Positions 11,747 to 22,806 of a stretch of DNA of 39,114 nt are shown one piece after another. This stretch comes from Priapulus caudatus. Taxonomy: Eukaryota > Priapulida > Priapulimorpha > Priapulimorphida > Priapulidae. The stretch is from positions 525,311 to 564,424 of the forward strand of contig NW_014577075.1 of the NCBI RefSeq assembly GCF_000485595.1, given 5' to 3'. A program made the position numbers and the translations under genes. Position 1 is the stretch's first letter, and each line of letters starts with the position of its first letter. The notes beneath the pieces are model-generated. The model had not been told where the DNA came from. It worked only from the letters and a program-made list of their open reading frames with translations, and searched no databases.

Positions 11747-11868
11747 CGATGAGATCCCTTCGCCGTTCGTCTATGAAGGAGTCGGGTGGTCACCCTGATC
11801 ATATATAGTTGGAGGTCGACTCGGTTTAGCCGTCGTACGATCCACGAGCCTGGAACTTCATTATGCAT
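11747..11868 (-). pseudogene. Second, frameshifted copy of nAChR exon 6
   Basis: This aligns base for base with 1342-1457 but is 122 nt instead of 116. Single-base gains such as ctatggtatacc for ctatgtatacc and cggtttagcc for cggtagcc break the frame. The splice-site context is kept. The changes are mostly 1-nt insertions and deletions scattered through exon and intron alike, which points to uncorrected long-read errors more than to biological decay. If the copy is real, it would be a tandem duplicate exon. Treat it as non-coding as written. Confidence 0.8.
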
Positions 11869-11970
11869 CTGTCGTTCAGATAAAAAGCATAAGCGTGATT
11901 ATCATTAGTTAAACGACAAGGAACAATACACGGTATCACGCGAGAGACAAGTCGGCAAACGCCGTTACGC

Positions 11971-12360
11971 GGGGGGAGCGTGACGAGAGAGAGAGACAGA
12001 CAGCATGAGGAGAAAGAGAAGCAAAGAGAGAGAGAGAGAGAAGAGAAATAGAGAGAGAGAGAGAGAGAGGAGAGAGGGAGAGAGAAGAGTAGAGCAGTGT
12101 GTGTGTGTGTGTCGTGTGGTGTGCCGTGTTGTGTGTGTGTGTGTGTGTGTGTGGTGTGTTTGTGATGAGGAGAGCAGAGAGTTGTGTGTGCGCTGTGGTG
12201 TGGTGGTGTGTTGTGTGTCGTGTGTGTGTGTGTGTGGGTGGGTGTGGTGTGTGCTGTGAGAGAGAGAAGAGAGCAGATAGGAGAGAGAGATGGTGGGGGA
12301 TGTGTGACGCACTGCAGAAGATGAGATATATAGAGAGAGCGACGGATCCGAGAGCGAGAT

Positions 12361-12391
<31 letters not shown>

Positions 12392-12400
12392 AGAATGGTG
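11971..12400. repeat. Noisy GA / GT microsatellite block
   Basis: Alternating GA-rich (11971-12090, 12256-12395) and GT-rich (12095-12255) stretches are broken by many single-base irregularities. ORFs of 84-276 codons over it on either strand are low-complexity artefacts rich in Ser/Leu or Thr/His. Irregularities match the error style of 10121-11970. Confidence 0.85.
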
Positions 12401-15400
12401 GTACACATGCAGTGAAGGATACGGAGACCAGGTTCGTCAGTAGCGACGCTGATAAGGAGGATTACTCCCAGGCGCGCGCAATATGCAAGAAGGAGAGAGA
12501 GGGGGAGGCGAAGAAAAATCGCGGGACCGAAGGAGAGACTGAGGACGAAGAGCACGAAGGAGAGACGGTGATATAGAGGAGTATTATAGCAAGACGGAGA
12601 AAGAGCGAGAGAAATTAGCGAACGAAAGCTACAGAAATAACACGAGAGGAGTACGAAGAGATAAAGAGTTTGAATAGAGTTATAGCAGACGAGCGCATAT
12701 GCAAGAAACGGCGCCGGTGCCCGTTTAAATGTCAGAATCGCTTGCGATCTGCAATAGAGCCGGTTTGATAGATGATCTTGCTTCGCCGGTAACATTCTAC
12801 TGTAATTGCCTGCGAGACGCTCTATATGCTGCAGTCGTAATTGTTATTCATCGACAACGTATACGCATCGCAACAAAACTAACCAGAACGCGTATTGAAA
12901 CGAATTTAAAGCAACATGGAATACGATCTACTCGTCTAAAATCGTGTGTAACTGCGCGTCTTGAATATTATAATTGCAATCGTCATTCGTCGACGCACCG
13001 AGAGAGCCGCGACGAAATACGTTGGAATTATGTTAAGAAAAGTCACGATGCAATTGCGTACAGCGTTGGAGCGAAGCAGCGTTAATCCTCACGCTTGTTC
13101 TGATGGCATAAAGGCGCCAGACGATATTGTAGACAGAACATTACGAAATGACGCGGAAATTTAATGTGAAGTTTAAAACCTGCATAATACTCTAAACAAA
13201 TGGCAGCGCAAAAATTGATGCGCAGTTTAAATAACCACTGCACAAGTGGGAAAATTATAAAATAATTTCCAATAACTACCCTTATCTTCCGATAAAGCAT
13301 CAAACGCATAGTAATCTCGCGCCGGAACATTATAATTAGGTTTTAGATTGTCGTCATCAGGTGAGCACACGTATAATTGGTCACGTAATAAACCGTGAGA
13401 CTGTATAATTTAATACGTTGATTAGTTTAAGCGTGATTGTAATTTGGTATATATCGCCCCATTGTGTAATAACGTAACCCGTTCTTAGATCACCATACGT
13501 ATTCTACGTCAAAAGCGTCTATTGCCAAAAACAGCACGTAGCCATTTCTTTACACGAACTTCTTATCTGGATGAATCGATTATCTAAATAGCACGGTAAA
13601 AAGTGATAATTCGTGACAACACATTAATGGACCTCGCTATTATTTTTATTGATATCAACGTTATTGTAGGACGGGCTCAGTCAAAATTCCTGCTAAAGTA
13701 AATGTTTTGATTGTGGTTTGATTTTCTAGTAAATTACCATTACAGATCGCAATGCGATGCTAATAATAGACAAACAGTGTTCGGTGTTTACTGCCCACTA
13801 TACATTCTGTGATGGTAATAACACCACGATGTTTGATAAATGTGAGTCAGTCGTGTGTACGTGTAGTGTAGTGAGAGAGCTGGCAAAATACTCTGTGAAT
13901 GTATAAGAAATCGTGCGCTATAATAATTACGTATGGAAACAAGAATACGATGTCACCGAGCCAAATGGCATATAGGATCTAATCAGCAGTAAATAATGGA
14001 CACTTCTCGTGTTTAATATTCATGTACCTATTATTTGCGTGTCTATTACACTATTAGTGTATCTTATTTCATCATGGCGTAATAGCACAGTACTCTAAGG
14101 TAACGCGAAATACCCCGTTATAGATACAATTAATAGCATACCAGGGTGACAGATTTAGATTTGTGGTAAATATACGAGAAGTAGCGCCTAGATGAGCAAA
14201 GGCAGAATGTGGTTTCTTTCCATTGCAAAGACGGTGTGAACTTGTTACATTTGGATATAGACCTACGGTACGATAAAAACAATCCAGCTCCCTATGATGC
14301 TGTTATAAGGTATAAATATATATCACACAAGCAAGAAGCCATAATACGTAGTCGTATACATACTAGTGCGCGAATATATCTGCTAATTTCTCACATACAT
14401 ATCTTCGCAACCTACGCTTACCCGAACGTCAGATGTCTGTGAATTAAACAAGGTTGGGGAATTCGTCGGGGAAATAATTATAGTATCGTCTGCCAGAGCG
14501 CGTTGGTTGTGTGCTTCTTGGGAGGCAGCGTGAGACAGATGAGTGTCTTTATCGATCACACTATGTTTACCGTTGCGCTGTCGCCCTGTCGCTATGCTGT
14601 CTTATAATTATGAGAACAGTAGAGTTATCTATCGAGTGGTAGCAAACAACACTTAGAGCTTGGGACTCAATTGCGCGGCCCACGCACAACCCTTCTTTGT
14701 TAAGCAGTGATCTGCGAAGTGTGTATTATCGGTTAAAAACAGGTGTGTCTGTAGATTCTCGTTTAGCGCGTGGAAATGAGTAAAAACATCAGACACGCTA
14801 TTTATGGGGGCGTCTAAGCACATAACAGCACGTTTACAACTCTGTCTAGTGTAGTGACCATATACTATATATATATATAATTTGATGTGATGTCCGTGAC
14901 GTATCTGAGGAAAGGCTTCAGCGTTTTGTAAGTAAATTGGGTGTTTCGTGTAAATGTATTTTGAAGCAGTGATGTCAGAGTATTGCTGTACGCAGAATAC
15001 CCCGGCTAATATTATATCGGAATATTGCCGTAGGGCGCAGAATACCCCAGCTAATATATGTCGGAATATTGGCGTAAACCGCAGAATACCCCAGATAATA
15101 TATATCAGAATATCCAAAGGTTGTATCGGATAAATTAGGGGAAAATGAAGATTTATTGTGTATGCAAAGTTGTCATTTGTTAGCAGTGTATCTGTGATAC
15201 CTGTGTAATCGTGTTGCTGTGTAATGTATAACTTGAATTCATTATTGTATTGTGTGTGGATTCAAAGCTTGTAATATCTATGTGTTGCAGTCTACCATTA
15301 CCATGTCTACGTGAGTAGAGCATAGCTACATGAGTAGAGAATAAAATGGCTGGTATGAACTGCAGCCTGAGTCTTCGTGTGTGCATGTGTGCGGGTGTGT

Positions 15401-15724
15401 GTATGTGTGCGCGCGTCTGTGTTTTTCAGTTCATTCCTGAACATGGTCTTTGTACGTTGAACTGGGAATAGGTGCATGAACGAATGAAGAAATGAAAAAC
15501 AAGGAAAATATCGGTGACTTGTCATTCTTAAATTAATAACACACATGCTTAATGTCGTCAAACTTAGTTTAGGGAACTCTTCATCTATATTCACGAGTTC
15601 GATTAAATAATTTTGTTCTTTGCAAGCACATTTCTTGGCATTCTTATGTGAATTTATTTTGCAAATCTTCGAAGCGCAATAACGGGATCGCGATATCCGT
15701 TCACAGCGTAAGTTATTGCCTCAC
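12401..15724. other. Intron 5 sequence, nothing recognised
   Basis: GA-rich sequence tails off near 12670. The remainder is AT-rich intronic DNA. 14990-15115 contains about three imperfect copies of a 42-44-bp unit with cgcagaataccccagctaatat. A short GT tract lies at 15379-15415. The 118-codon ORF at 12729-13085 has no convincing homology. Confidence 0.5.
14990..15115. repeat. About three imperfect tandem copies, 40-45 bp
   Basis: Units start near gcagaataccccggctaatatta, gcagaataccccagctaatata and gcagaataccccagataatata, each followed by atcggaatattg-like sequence. The spacing is about 44 bp then about 42 bp. Confidence 0.8.
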
Positions 15725-15862
15725 CTTTGCTCGTCGAACGGAAACCAGGCGATATTGATCTTGCATGTGCTCTTGAATATTCCCGGAGGTATGTAAGAGC
15801 AGTTTCCGTCTGAGCTCAGCACTATGTTAGAATGATACGTTCCGTCGAATTTCGTGTCGGCA
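15725..15862 (-). CDS. nAChR alpha-type subunit, exon 5 (loop E and Cys-loop)
   Basis: This 138-nt exon has the acceptor gattgtttgcag and the donor gtgagg. One base finishes the Ser codon from exon 4, then come 45 residues, then ag starts an Arg codon. It contains ADTKFDGTYHSNIVLSS, the loop E stretch GNCSYIPPGIFKSTC (with an NCS glycosylation sequon), and the Cys-loop CKINIAWFPFDEQ. Its second Cys opens the following exon, giving the canonical 13 residues between the two cysteines. As I recall it, vertebrate alpha-7 splits this region elsewhere (80-nt and 168-nt exons), whereas here the intron falls after FPFDEQ-R, a position known in invertebrate subunits. Both splice phases match the neighbouring exons. 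Confidence 0.95.
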
Positions 15863-16504
15863 CTGCAAACAATCAGATCAGTTGCCGTATATCGTTAAAG
15901 ATCCTAGAAATTTGCTTCCTCCTCGATTATTATAATCGCAGACCGTCCCCCGCTACTTGAAACCTTTAGGGAATCATGCAATGTTACATGACCATGTTAC
16001 TAATACACTGACATTATGCGAACGCAGCGCCAGCTTCTAAGCAATGAAATTCGCGTCCAGATACGCGCATGCGTGCGAGTATGAGCTATACGATCATTAG
16101 CATCGCAATTTAGCGCCGATAACTAAACGAGTTTTATCATCGCACTGATCATGAAACGTTGAATCGGCTCTAATTCCAATCACGACCGAAAGCTGTTTGC
16201 ATCGTTGATGAGCCACGCCGTGTAGGCTTACGCCCCGCGCGTACATGTCCACGGCGGCCAGGCCGACCGACACGCGCGTCGACATGCGAGCTGTGTAAAC
16301 CGAAGCCGCGAGAGAATCGGAAATACGCTTTTAGTTTAAGTAAGCCGCGTGGTCGAGCGCCAGGCGGCCGACAGACGATACTCGCATGCAGCGACGCGGT
16401 GCGAGGCGGCTGTGTATGAAAGGCGCGTCTGTTTGTTTACTGAGACGTGCTATTCGTTACACGAAAATCCCGCGTAATAGCCGATGCCCCGCAAAGGTGC
16501 CGAC

Positions 16505-16551
16505 TCTCTTCCGCTCCCTCTCCCCCCTCTCTCGTCCTCTCTCTTTCTCTC

Positions 16552-16593
<42 letters not shown>

Positions 16594-16855
16594 GCGCGGG
16601 TTATCTCATTTATCTCTCTCTTTCTACATACGCGCTCTCACTCGTTCGATCTCGCTTCCTATCTAGCCGCCATCTCTCCTCTCCTCTCTCACTCCTCTCT
16701 CCTCTCTCTCTCGGTCTCGTCCTCATCTGCTCTCCACTGACCTCTCTCGAGCCTCTCTCGCCCTCCTCTCTTCTTCTCTCTGCTCTCGTCTTCTCGGTCT
16801 CTTCTCCTCTCTCTGCTTCCTCGACTCATCTCTCTCTCTCTCTCTCTCTCTCTCG
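16505..16855. repeat. TC / CTCT polypyrimidine tract
   Basis: This is 350 bp of CT-rich sequence on the plus strand, hence GA-rich on the receptor's sense strand. It is most regular at 16556-16590 and 16828-16854. Ser/Leu-rich ORFs across it are artefacts. It lies in intron 4 of the receptor. Confidence 0.9.
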
Positions 16856-17289
16856 CCCAATGCCTTCGGTTCGGGGTTGCTACTGCCTCAGCGCATCGGT
16901 CCGCTGACCCTTGTTGACTCGTGAACACGACATTCCACTCGACACGGCCGGCTAGGCTACCCGGATATTCACGGAACAGAGGGACCGCTGATCCCAGCCG
17001 ATTGGCCTTGGCAATCAAATACCAATCTTGTTCATTATATCTGTGTCGCTTATAAAGTTTTTTGTCGGCGCCGCCTGCTAAGTAGTAAACAGCAGCGTGC
17101 ATGACCGAGTTCTTTTCCAGCCGAGTGTTGTTTTCTTTCTTTTTTTTTATCGAAAAATTTACTAAAATTCAACGCGCATCGGAAAGTTTATAACAACTCC
17201 TACTCGTATGGAACGCGTTCGTTATTATATCGAGTCCCAACGTGATCGGGTCGAAGCTCTGACTCGCTATCTGCGCTACACCTAGATCG

Positions 17290-17705
17290 TAAACATGACC
17301 ACATACCGTTACTTGTGTTGCTGCACTGTATCGTTTACGTGTACCGATTACTAAACCGTTACGGTAAACGGCCCCGTAAAGCACGTACCGAGTAACCGTA
17401 AAAATCGTTACCGTGACCGTTAACCGGTGAACCGGCTACCGTAACCGTCAACGCGTACCTTAAGCCCGTAACACGTAACCGTTACCGTTACGGTAAGCCG
17501 TTACCGTTAACGTTACTGTAACCCGACGCGGTACCGTTACCTGCGAACCGTTACCGATTACCGTATCCGTAACCGTTACTCGTAACGTTATGGTGTTGGT
17601 GGTACCGTACCGGAACCGTTAACCGGATAAACCGTCACGTTACGCGTTAACGTTACCGTAACCGTTACCGCTACCGCTACCGTTACCGTAGATTACCGTA
17701 CCATA
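17290..17705. repeat. Degenerate CGTTAC hexanucleotide array
   Basis: About 400 bp is dominated by accgtt / cgttac / cggtaa words. Their orientation flips (ccgttaccgttacggtaagccgttacc), so the tract is rich in short inverted repeats. It is irregular in period and ends about 150 bp from receptor exon 4. Both strand orientations of the same hexamer occur, which a simple slippage array would not produce. Confidence 0.85.
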
Positions 17706-17856
17706 AAACCACACATTGTGAGCGTATACTCGACACTTCAAACATCAAATGAGTTATCTGAGTTAGTAGTTATGATGAACTTTAAGTTGATCACATTTCA
17801 CAACAAGGCAAATAAATCAGCCGCATTTTTACAACTGCGCTGAGCTCTGTTCTTAC

Positions 17857-17966
17857 CTATTATACATTAGGACATCCGGCCTCCAGATTATGTCGGGAGC
17901 TAATCGTAAGTTATCGATGCCTCCATAGTCAGCCGGATTCCATATCAGATTGACATCGTTCCAATC
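17857..17966 (-). CDS. nAChR alpha-type subunit, exon 4 (loops D and A)
   Basis: This 110-nt exon has the acceptor ttgtttag and the donor gtaaga. It encodes 36 residues and then two bases (ag) that complete a Ser codon in the next exon. Residue 2 (DWNDV) is the family's loop D tryptophan (Torpedo Trp55). The end, WRPDVLMYN, is loop A and carries the agonist-binding tyrosine (Tyr93 equivalent). Between them is NPADYGGID, the usual W-N-x-x-x-Y-G-G element. The 110-nt length matches exon 4 of many nAChR genes. The exon sits only about 150 bp from a degenerate CGTTAC array and about 90 bp from a GATA array, and no six-frame ORF of useful length reveals it, so it can be overlooked. Confidence 0.94.
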
Positions 17967-18054
17967 CTAAACAACAACCCATGCTCACAGCTCAATTAAG
18001 AGAACAACCCGATTCTACAATACGTGAATACGGTGAGTTCTACATAGTGAATTG

Positions 18055-18742
18055 TGTAGAGAGTGAGAGTGAGAGTGGGAGAGAGAGAGATGAGTTGAAG
18101 AGAATAGATAATGAAAAATAATAAAAATAAGTATAAATAGATAATAGGAATAGATAGGTAGATAAGATAGATAGATAACAAAAAATAGATGATAGATAAA
18201 TGGATATGAGTAGATAGATAGAATATAAAGTGTGGATAGTTGATAAGATAGTAGATAGATAGAAATGAGAGTTAGAAGATGAAATGTAGATTAAGTAGAT
18301 AGAATAGATGAGTATGAATAAGAGGAATATATAGAATATGGTAGGAAGAATGAATATATGATTAAGAGATAGTATAGAGAAATATAATAGATTAGAGGTA
18401 GATAATAGAATTTATGAATAGAATGATGAATAGATAAGAATAGAGTGATGATAGAAGATAGAAGAATAAAAGAATGAAAATAGAGATAGAAAGAAAATAG
18501 ATAGATAGATTGAAGAATAGATTAGATTAGATAGAAGAAGATGATAGATATAGAATAGAGTGAATGAGAGATATATATAGATTAGATAAGATAATAGATA
18601 GAAATAAATTAGATAGAGTAGATCTAGATAAGAAGACTATTGAGATACGATGAGAAAAGATAGATAATAGTATTAAGATAATGAGTAAGATAAGATAGAG
18701 TAAACACGATAGAGATTGATGAAAAGATAGTAAGTAGAATAT

Positions 18743-18778
<36 letters not shown>

Positions 18779-18782
18779 CATG
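18055..18782. repeat. Degenerate GATA array
   Basis: This is 730 bp of gata / tagat / agaat words, regular only at 18747-18778. Interruptions are frequent. It lies in intron 3, ending about 90 bp upstream of exon 4 on the receptor's strand. Confidence 0.9.
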
Positions 18783-20550
18783 AGAAAGGCAACCCGTCTA
18801 AAGAGCGAGACGAGAGAGGAAAGTATAGATCTATATTACGTGAGATTTTTCCCGAATAGGAATAGATAAATGGAAGTGTATTCTAAACTGCACGGAGAAC
18901 TCTTCGACATCACACATCAGTCAAGTCTCCAAATATCTATAGCACTTTTGTTATATTTGAGATAAATAACTCTTTTTTCTCGTTGCTGCTGCGAGGAAAG
19001 GGAGAGCATTCATAAAAGGCGGGGTGATTTACATGTTTTGATTAGCTGCGGGCGCGGCAACTGCCACCGCTCGTAATACAAAGTTCTGATTGATGGGCGA
19101 ATGGGCGAGCCGTGACAGCAAAGACGGCTGTGCAATTCCCTCTCCGGTGTCGACTCGTGAGTAATTAGGGAATTGATGAAGATATCTGTTATAGGACGGT
19201 TGCCAACTGACTATCGGCTCACATGACAGTGTCACTTTTCTGCGAGCAAGAAACGACAGAAAAAAATGCTGCCGTTCAAAATTGCCGATAAAATCTACAT
19301 GCAATTCGATTAATTTCGCACTTAATGAATATCCAAGAGAGACTAAGAGGAGCGTTATACTTATGTTATCGGGTGCTACAGCTAAATGCTGTCAGGTGTT
19401 GTGTCATTGTCGAGTGTTACGTCGTAGGTTTCCCATGGCAATGATACCAATAACAACTGTTATCAGGATATCATTGCTAATTAGAGTGGGAAAATTCTAC
19501 TATAATTATTTATTTAAGCGATACTTAATATGCAATAATAATTGAAAAGAATAGTAGTAAAGGTACTAGTATTAATAATAATTATTATATTATTATTTTT
19601 ATAACATGTATTATTATACTAGTTGGTTAAAAATCGTAAACCGTGTATAATACGTGAAAAACTAAATTATCATTCGAGGCTTGCGTGTTGTTATCTATAC
19701 TGTATATCTCGTGAAAATTATACTCAACCGGGAATACAGAAATTCTAAAAATATCGAAAAAACAATTCGAATATGACTTCATTCAACAGGCGACATACGA
19801 CATGCATCATCTCACAGCCACAACTGCTAAACAACTCACGTTCACGTGCGGATCACCGATGCATGCTGCGTCCATTTTCCTGCTATCAGCCGTATTTGCC
19901 GAAGCGGGGAAGTCGAGATGCATTGCGGTGCCGAATGAAGCGGAGGCGAAGCAACATGCTAAACGCAAAATTATTCTAATGCCATGCCAGCGTGCTGTCT
20001 GCAGTCTATACGTAGCGCCGGGGAACATCTCAGGAGAGAAGGCCGAACATGCAAGCAACGGCCGGGATGCTCAAAAAACGAAGAAAGCTGTTCAAGAGCT
20101 ACATGTCGTGCGGTTTGCGCATTCGCAAAGCTAAAACAACCGTCACGTACGCCGCGAAGAGAGAAAGACATATAGGACAGGACTTGCTGATTTTTGTCGA
20201 AGAGTAAAAATTGGGAAATTAAATCATGTACTACGTTATGAATCGAATATTAGACGTTACTTCGCAGCAAAGGTAGATTCACCAGCTGCATATAAGAGTC
20301 GTTAATCAACATGATTTATCCTATTAAATGTATGTTTAATATTTCGCCTATACTTACATACTGTAACCATATATTTGTGGAAATAACCTGGTTCTTTTCG
20401 TCCTACATGGGGTAAAAAGAGAAAAGCTTTAGCTGGGAGAGTTCGCAAAAAGCGGGGCGAAAAGAGTAACGGAAGGCGACGAACTAGACAAATCTCGAAG
20501 ACAAGAGAACAGCGAGTTACATGCAAGTCCCACGGATCACGCAAACTCAC
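18783..20550. other. Intron 3 sequence, nothing recognised
   Basis: Unique sequence. The region 19770-20175 has overlapping short ORFs on both strands (up to 110 codons) with no splice-bounded or family signal. An AT-rich patch lies at 19560-19620. Confidence 0.45.
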
Positions 20551-20595
20551 CATGTTCAACCAAATATTTGTCGTGATAATTTGGTTCCGCTCATC
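20551..20595 (-). CDS. nAChR alpha-type subunit, exon 3 (45 nt)
   Basis: This is a 45-nt phase-0 exon, flanked by the acceptor tttcatgcag and the donor gtgagt. It encodes DERNQIITTNIWLNM, the near-invariant nAChR segment following IDV. A 45-nt exon in this position is a conserved feature of the family. It lies 8.5 kb downstream of exon 2 in the direction of transcription. Reading continues in frame through both splice sites: ...QQVIDV joins DERNQ, and LNM joins the next exon at DWNDV. Its short length would make it easy for gene finders to miss. Confidence 0.95.
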
Positions 20596-22720
20596 CTGCA
20601 TGAAAGTAATTACATTGTGAGAAAAACAGTAAACAGACGCAGATTGCGGAATACAGGAGGATGTTATCCAGGGAAAACCTTCGCCGCTATATCCCTGAAG
20701 CCTGAAGTAAACGTCCCTATCAAGCAAGCCTGGAGTAAGCGTGTCTAGGCATTATCAATCAGTGTGTAAAACAGTTACTGTAGATCATGCCGATAGCAGT
20801 TATGTGAGGGTCGCCAATGAGCTGCGTGAGTGTCGGCCTATCAGCAGATCCGTATATATAAGACAGCTTATTTGCAGGCCCGTACTGGGTACAGATAACA
20901 GCTTCACGGCTCGTATATACAGCCTTGTGTTCTTGTACGGGTTGGTTAACGCCGATTGAGCGAAGACCCACGTAGTCCTTCCGGCATCAATCAGGATCGT
21001 TGAGCGGCAAGTTCATTTGAATCGAACGTATAAGCTTGATGCTTTAGATGCATCCTTCTCGTTGCCCGGAACTAGGACCGATTTAATTCACGCACGATAG
21101 AGTTCTGATCAAGCAGTGGCTCAATTCGAAATGCATGCATGCTGATAATTTTCGAGTGACATTTTGTTTTGCGGGCGGTCCTGTTTTCCAAGCACTTTAG
21201 AATTGGTCGCAAACAACCTTTTCCGTTGGAACTACGTACGGTCTAAGCCTCATCTTAGCACATTGTAACAAGCCCGAACTTTAATTCCTCAGCCATACTC
21301 GTGAAGTTGTTTCACCTATCCAACAGCTAGAGTATATCTCATAATATGACGTTGCCACCCTTATTGTGCGACCCGTTCAAACACTGGTCAGCGGGCAATG
21401 TCATTAAGCAGACTTCAAAAGCCTTTCGTGATTAGTCCTTTAATCTTTTCGTGTTGCCGGAATCCAGCCGAGGGCGTTTTTAAAATTAGTCCCTTGTGCA
21501 ATCGGTGAACTCAGGCGAGTCAAATGATGCCTCATCAGAGTTCGTGTATACGCCTTACTAGTCCTGAATCAGTGATTGCTCGAGCAGCGGATCCGACAGT
21601 AGACAGCTGCTGAAGCTTACCGGCGTGCGCAGCGCCGCGCGTCGGAACGAATTAAAAGGTTGTCGACGAAACTGATATCGTCGTGTAAAGTGGTCGGCGT
21701 GAGGTGTCGCAGGCGAATACATTTATCGCAACCGACACGCCGCTATTCAGCCCTGCGACACAGACATGTGACACGCGCTGCATGTACGAGGCCGACGCGC
21801 GCGCGCAGGCGTGCACGAGGACAGCTGGAGGTAACTCGGTTAGCGTTTACAACCGCTGCGCCAGGGGAGGTTAACGACATTCGCGATCGATAGTTATACA
21901 CGGTCGGCGTATAAGCGCTGACGGATGCGGAAACGGAAGGCAGCCGTCCAGCAATCCTCCGCTGCTGAAGCTTCCGACGGCTGCAGGCGGGAAGCATAGA
22001 GGGCGCCAGTGGCGTTGTAGGGCTAACGCGACGTTTGGTCGGCAGTGATGTGATGTTATCTAGACTATGTCCCCCGTCGCGAATAAGCCAGCTGTCGCTT
22101 CTCTGCATGGGCGCTAATGGGCAATTCAGCGGCTGTGGGCACGCATCCGGTATTTTCCCCGGGGATAATACGGGATCAAACATCTATCATGCGTCCCTGT
22201 CCCGCAAACTCTGCCAGGATACACACGCGCAGCTTGTGATGTACTCTAATAGCGCATAGACACACACGCCGCGACAGCGGTTATTTACTATGCGAGGGTG
22301 GACGCGTACACACTAATGATTATGTACTTAACTAGGCCCCGAAGGAACGGTCATCTACTCAACTCTGCACATATGTTAAGATGAAGGGACGGTCAGTCTT
22401 CTACTTGATGTCAACAAGTAAGCCTTATATCTGCACGCAAGCATATTTTGACACACGTAGATATAGAAACAGTTTGGAGGCAGACACTGGAGCTTCTTGT
22501 TTGCTCCACAAGCATAAAGACGGCACTGTACTGTCAGGTTTCCTGTTTCATCTATTCCCGTGTAAAATGGCGGGGAGCGAAAGAGCGGACATAATGTGAA
22601 GGCATAGCGTCTATGTTTCGCTGTGTCGTGTATTATGTAGTCGTATATGCGATCAAAGATACACTGTAACCAGTGCCGCGCCCGTTAGGCGCTGCGTATA
22701 TGCCATTCGTTGTGATACGC
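20596..22720. other. Intron 2 sequence, nothing recognised
   Basis: Balanced-composition unique sequence with no exon. The 146-codon minus ORF at 21743-22183 overlaps plus-strand ORFs of similar length and has no motif I recognise. Confidence 0.45.
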
Positions 22721-22724
22721 TCAC

Positions 22725-22747
22725 TGCACGCACACGCACGCATGCAC

Positions 22748-22787
<40 letters not shown>

Positions 22788-22806
22788 GCACGCACGCACG
22801 CACGCA
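22725..22806. repeat. CA / ACGC microsatellite
   Basis: CA repeats flanked by ACGC repeats, about 80 bp. Confidence 0.9.

Larger units (their letters stand above)
10121..11970. repeat. Error-rich duplicate of window positions 1-1553
   Basis: Colinear similarity runs from the 71-bp array through gggagatgg(g)tgacaatcac (150 and 10523) to caaacgccgttacgcgg (about 1538 and 11956). The second copy gains roughly 44 nt over about 1.4 kb by many single-base insertions plus deletions and some substitutions, in exons and introns alike. Beyond 11970 the two copies diverge completely: the first continues into ordinary sequence, the second into GA/GT repeat. Confidence 0.9.

Noticed and set aside
11965-12795. 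276-codon minus ORF, Ser/Leu/Thr/His-rich
   Set aside because: It is a translation of GA/GT microsatellite in a noisy, probably uncorrected region; no family resemblance.
12729-13085. 118-codon ORF starting MSESLAICNRAGLIDDLAS, recalling the NRA-x-LIDD motif of M1 aminopeptidases
   Set aside because: The similarity is limited to about 12 residues at the start, the following sequence does not continue the family pattern, and no neighbouring exons were found.
21743-22183. 146-codon minus ORF
   Set aside because: Overlaps plus-strand ORFs, has no motif, and sits in GC-richer DNA where long chance ORFs are expected.
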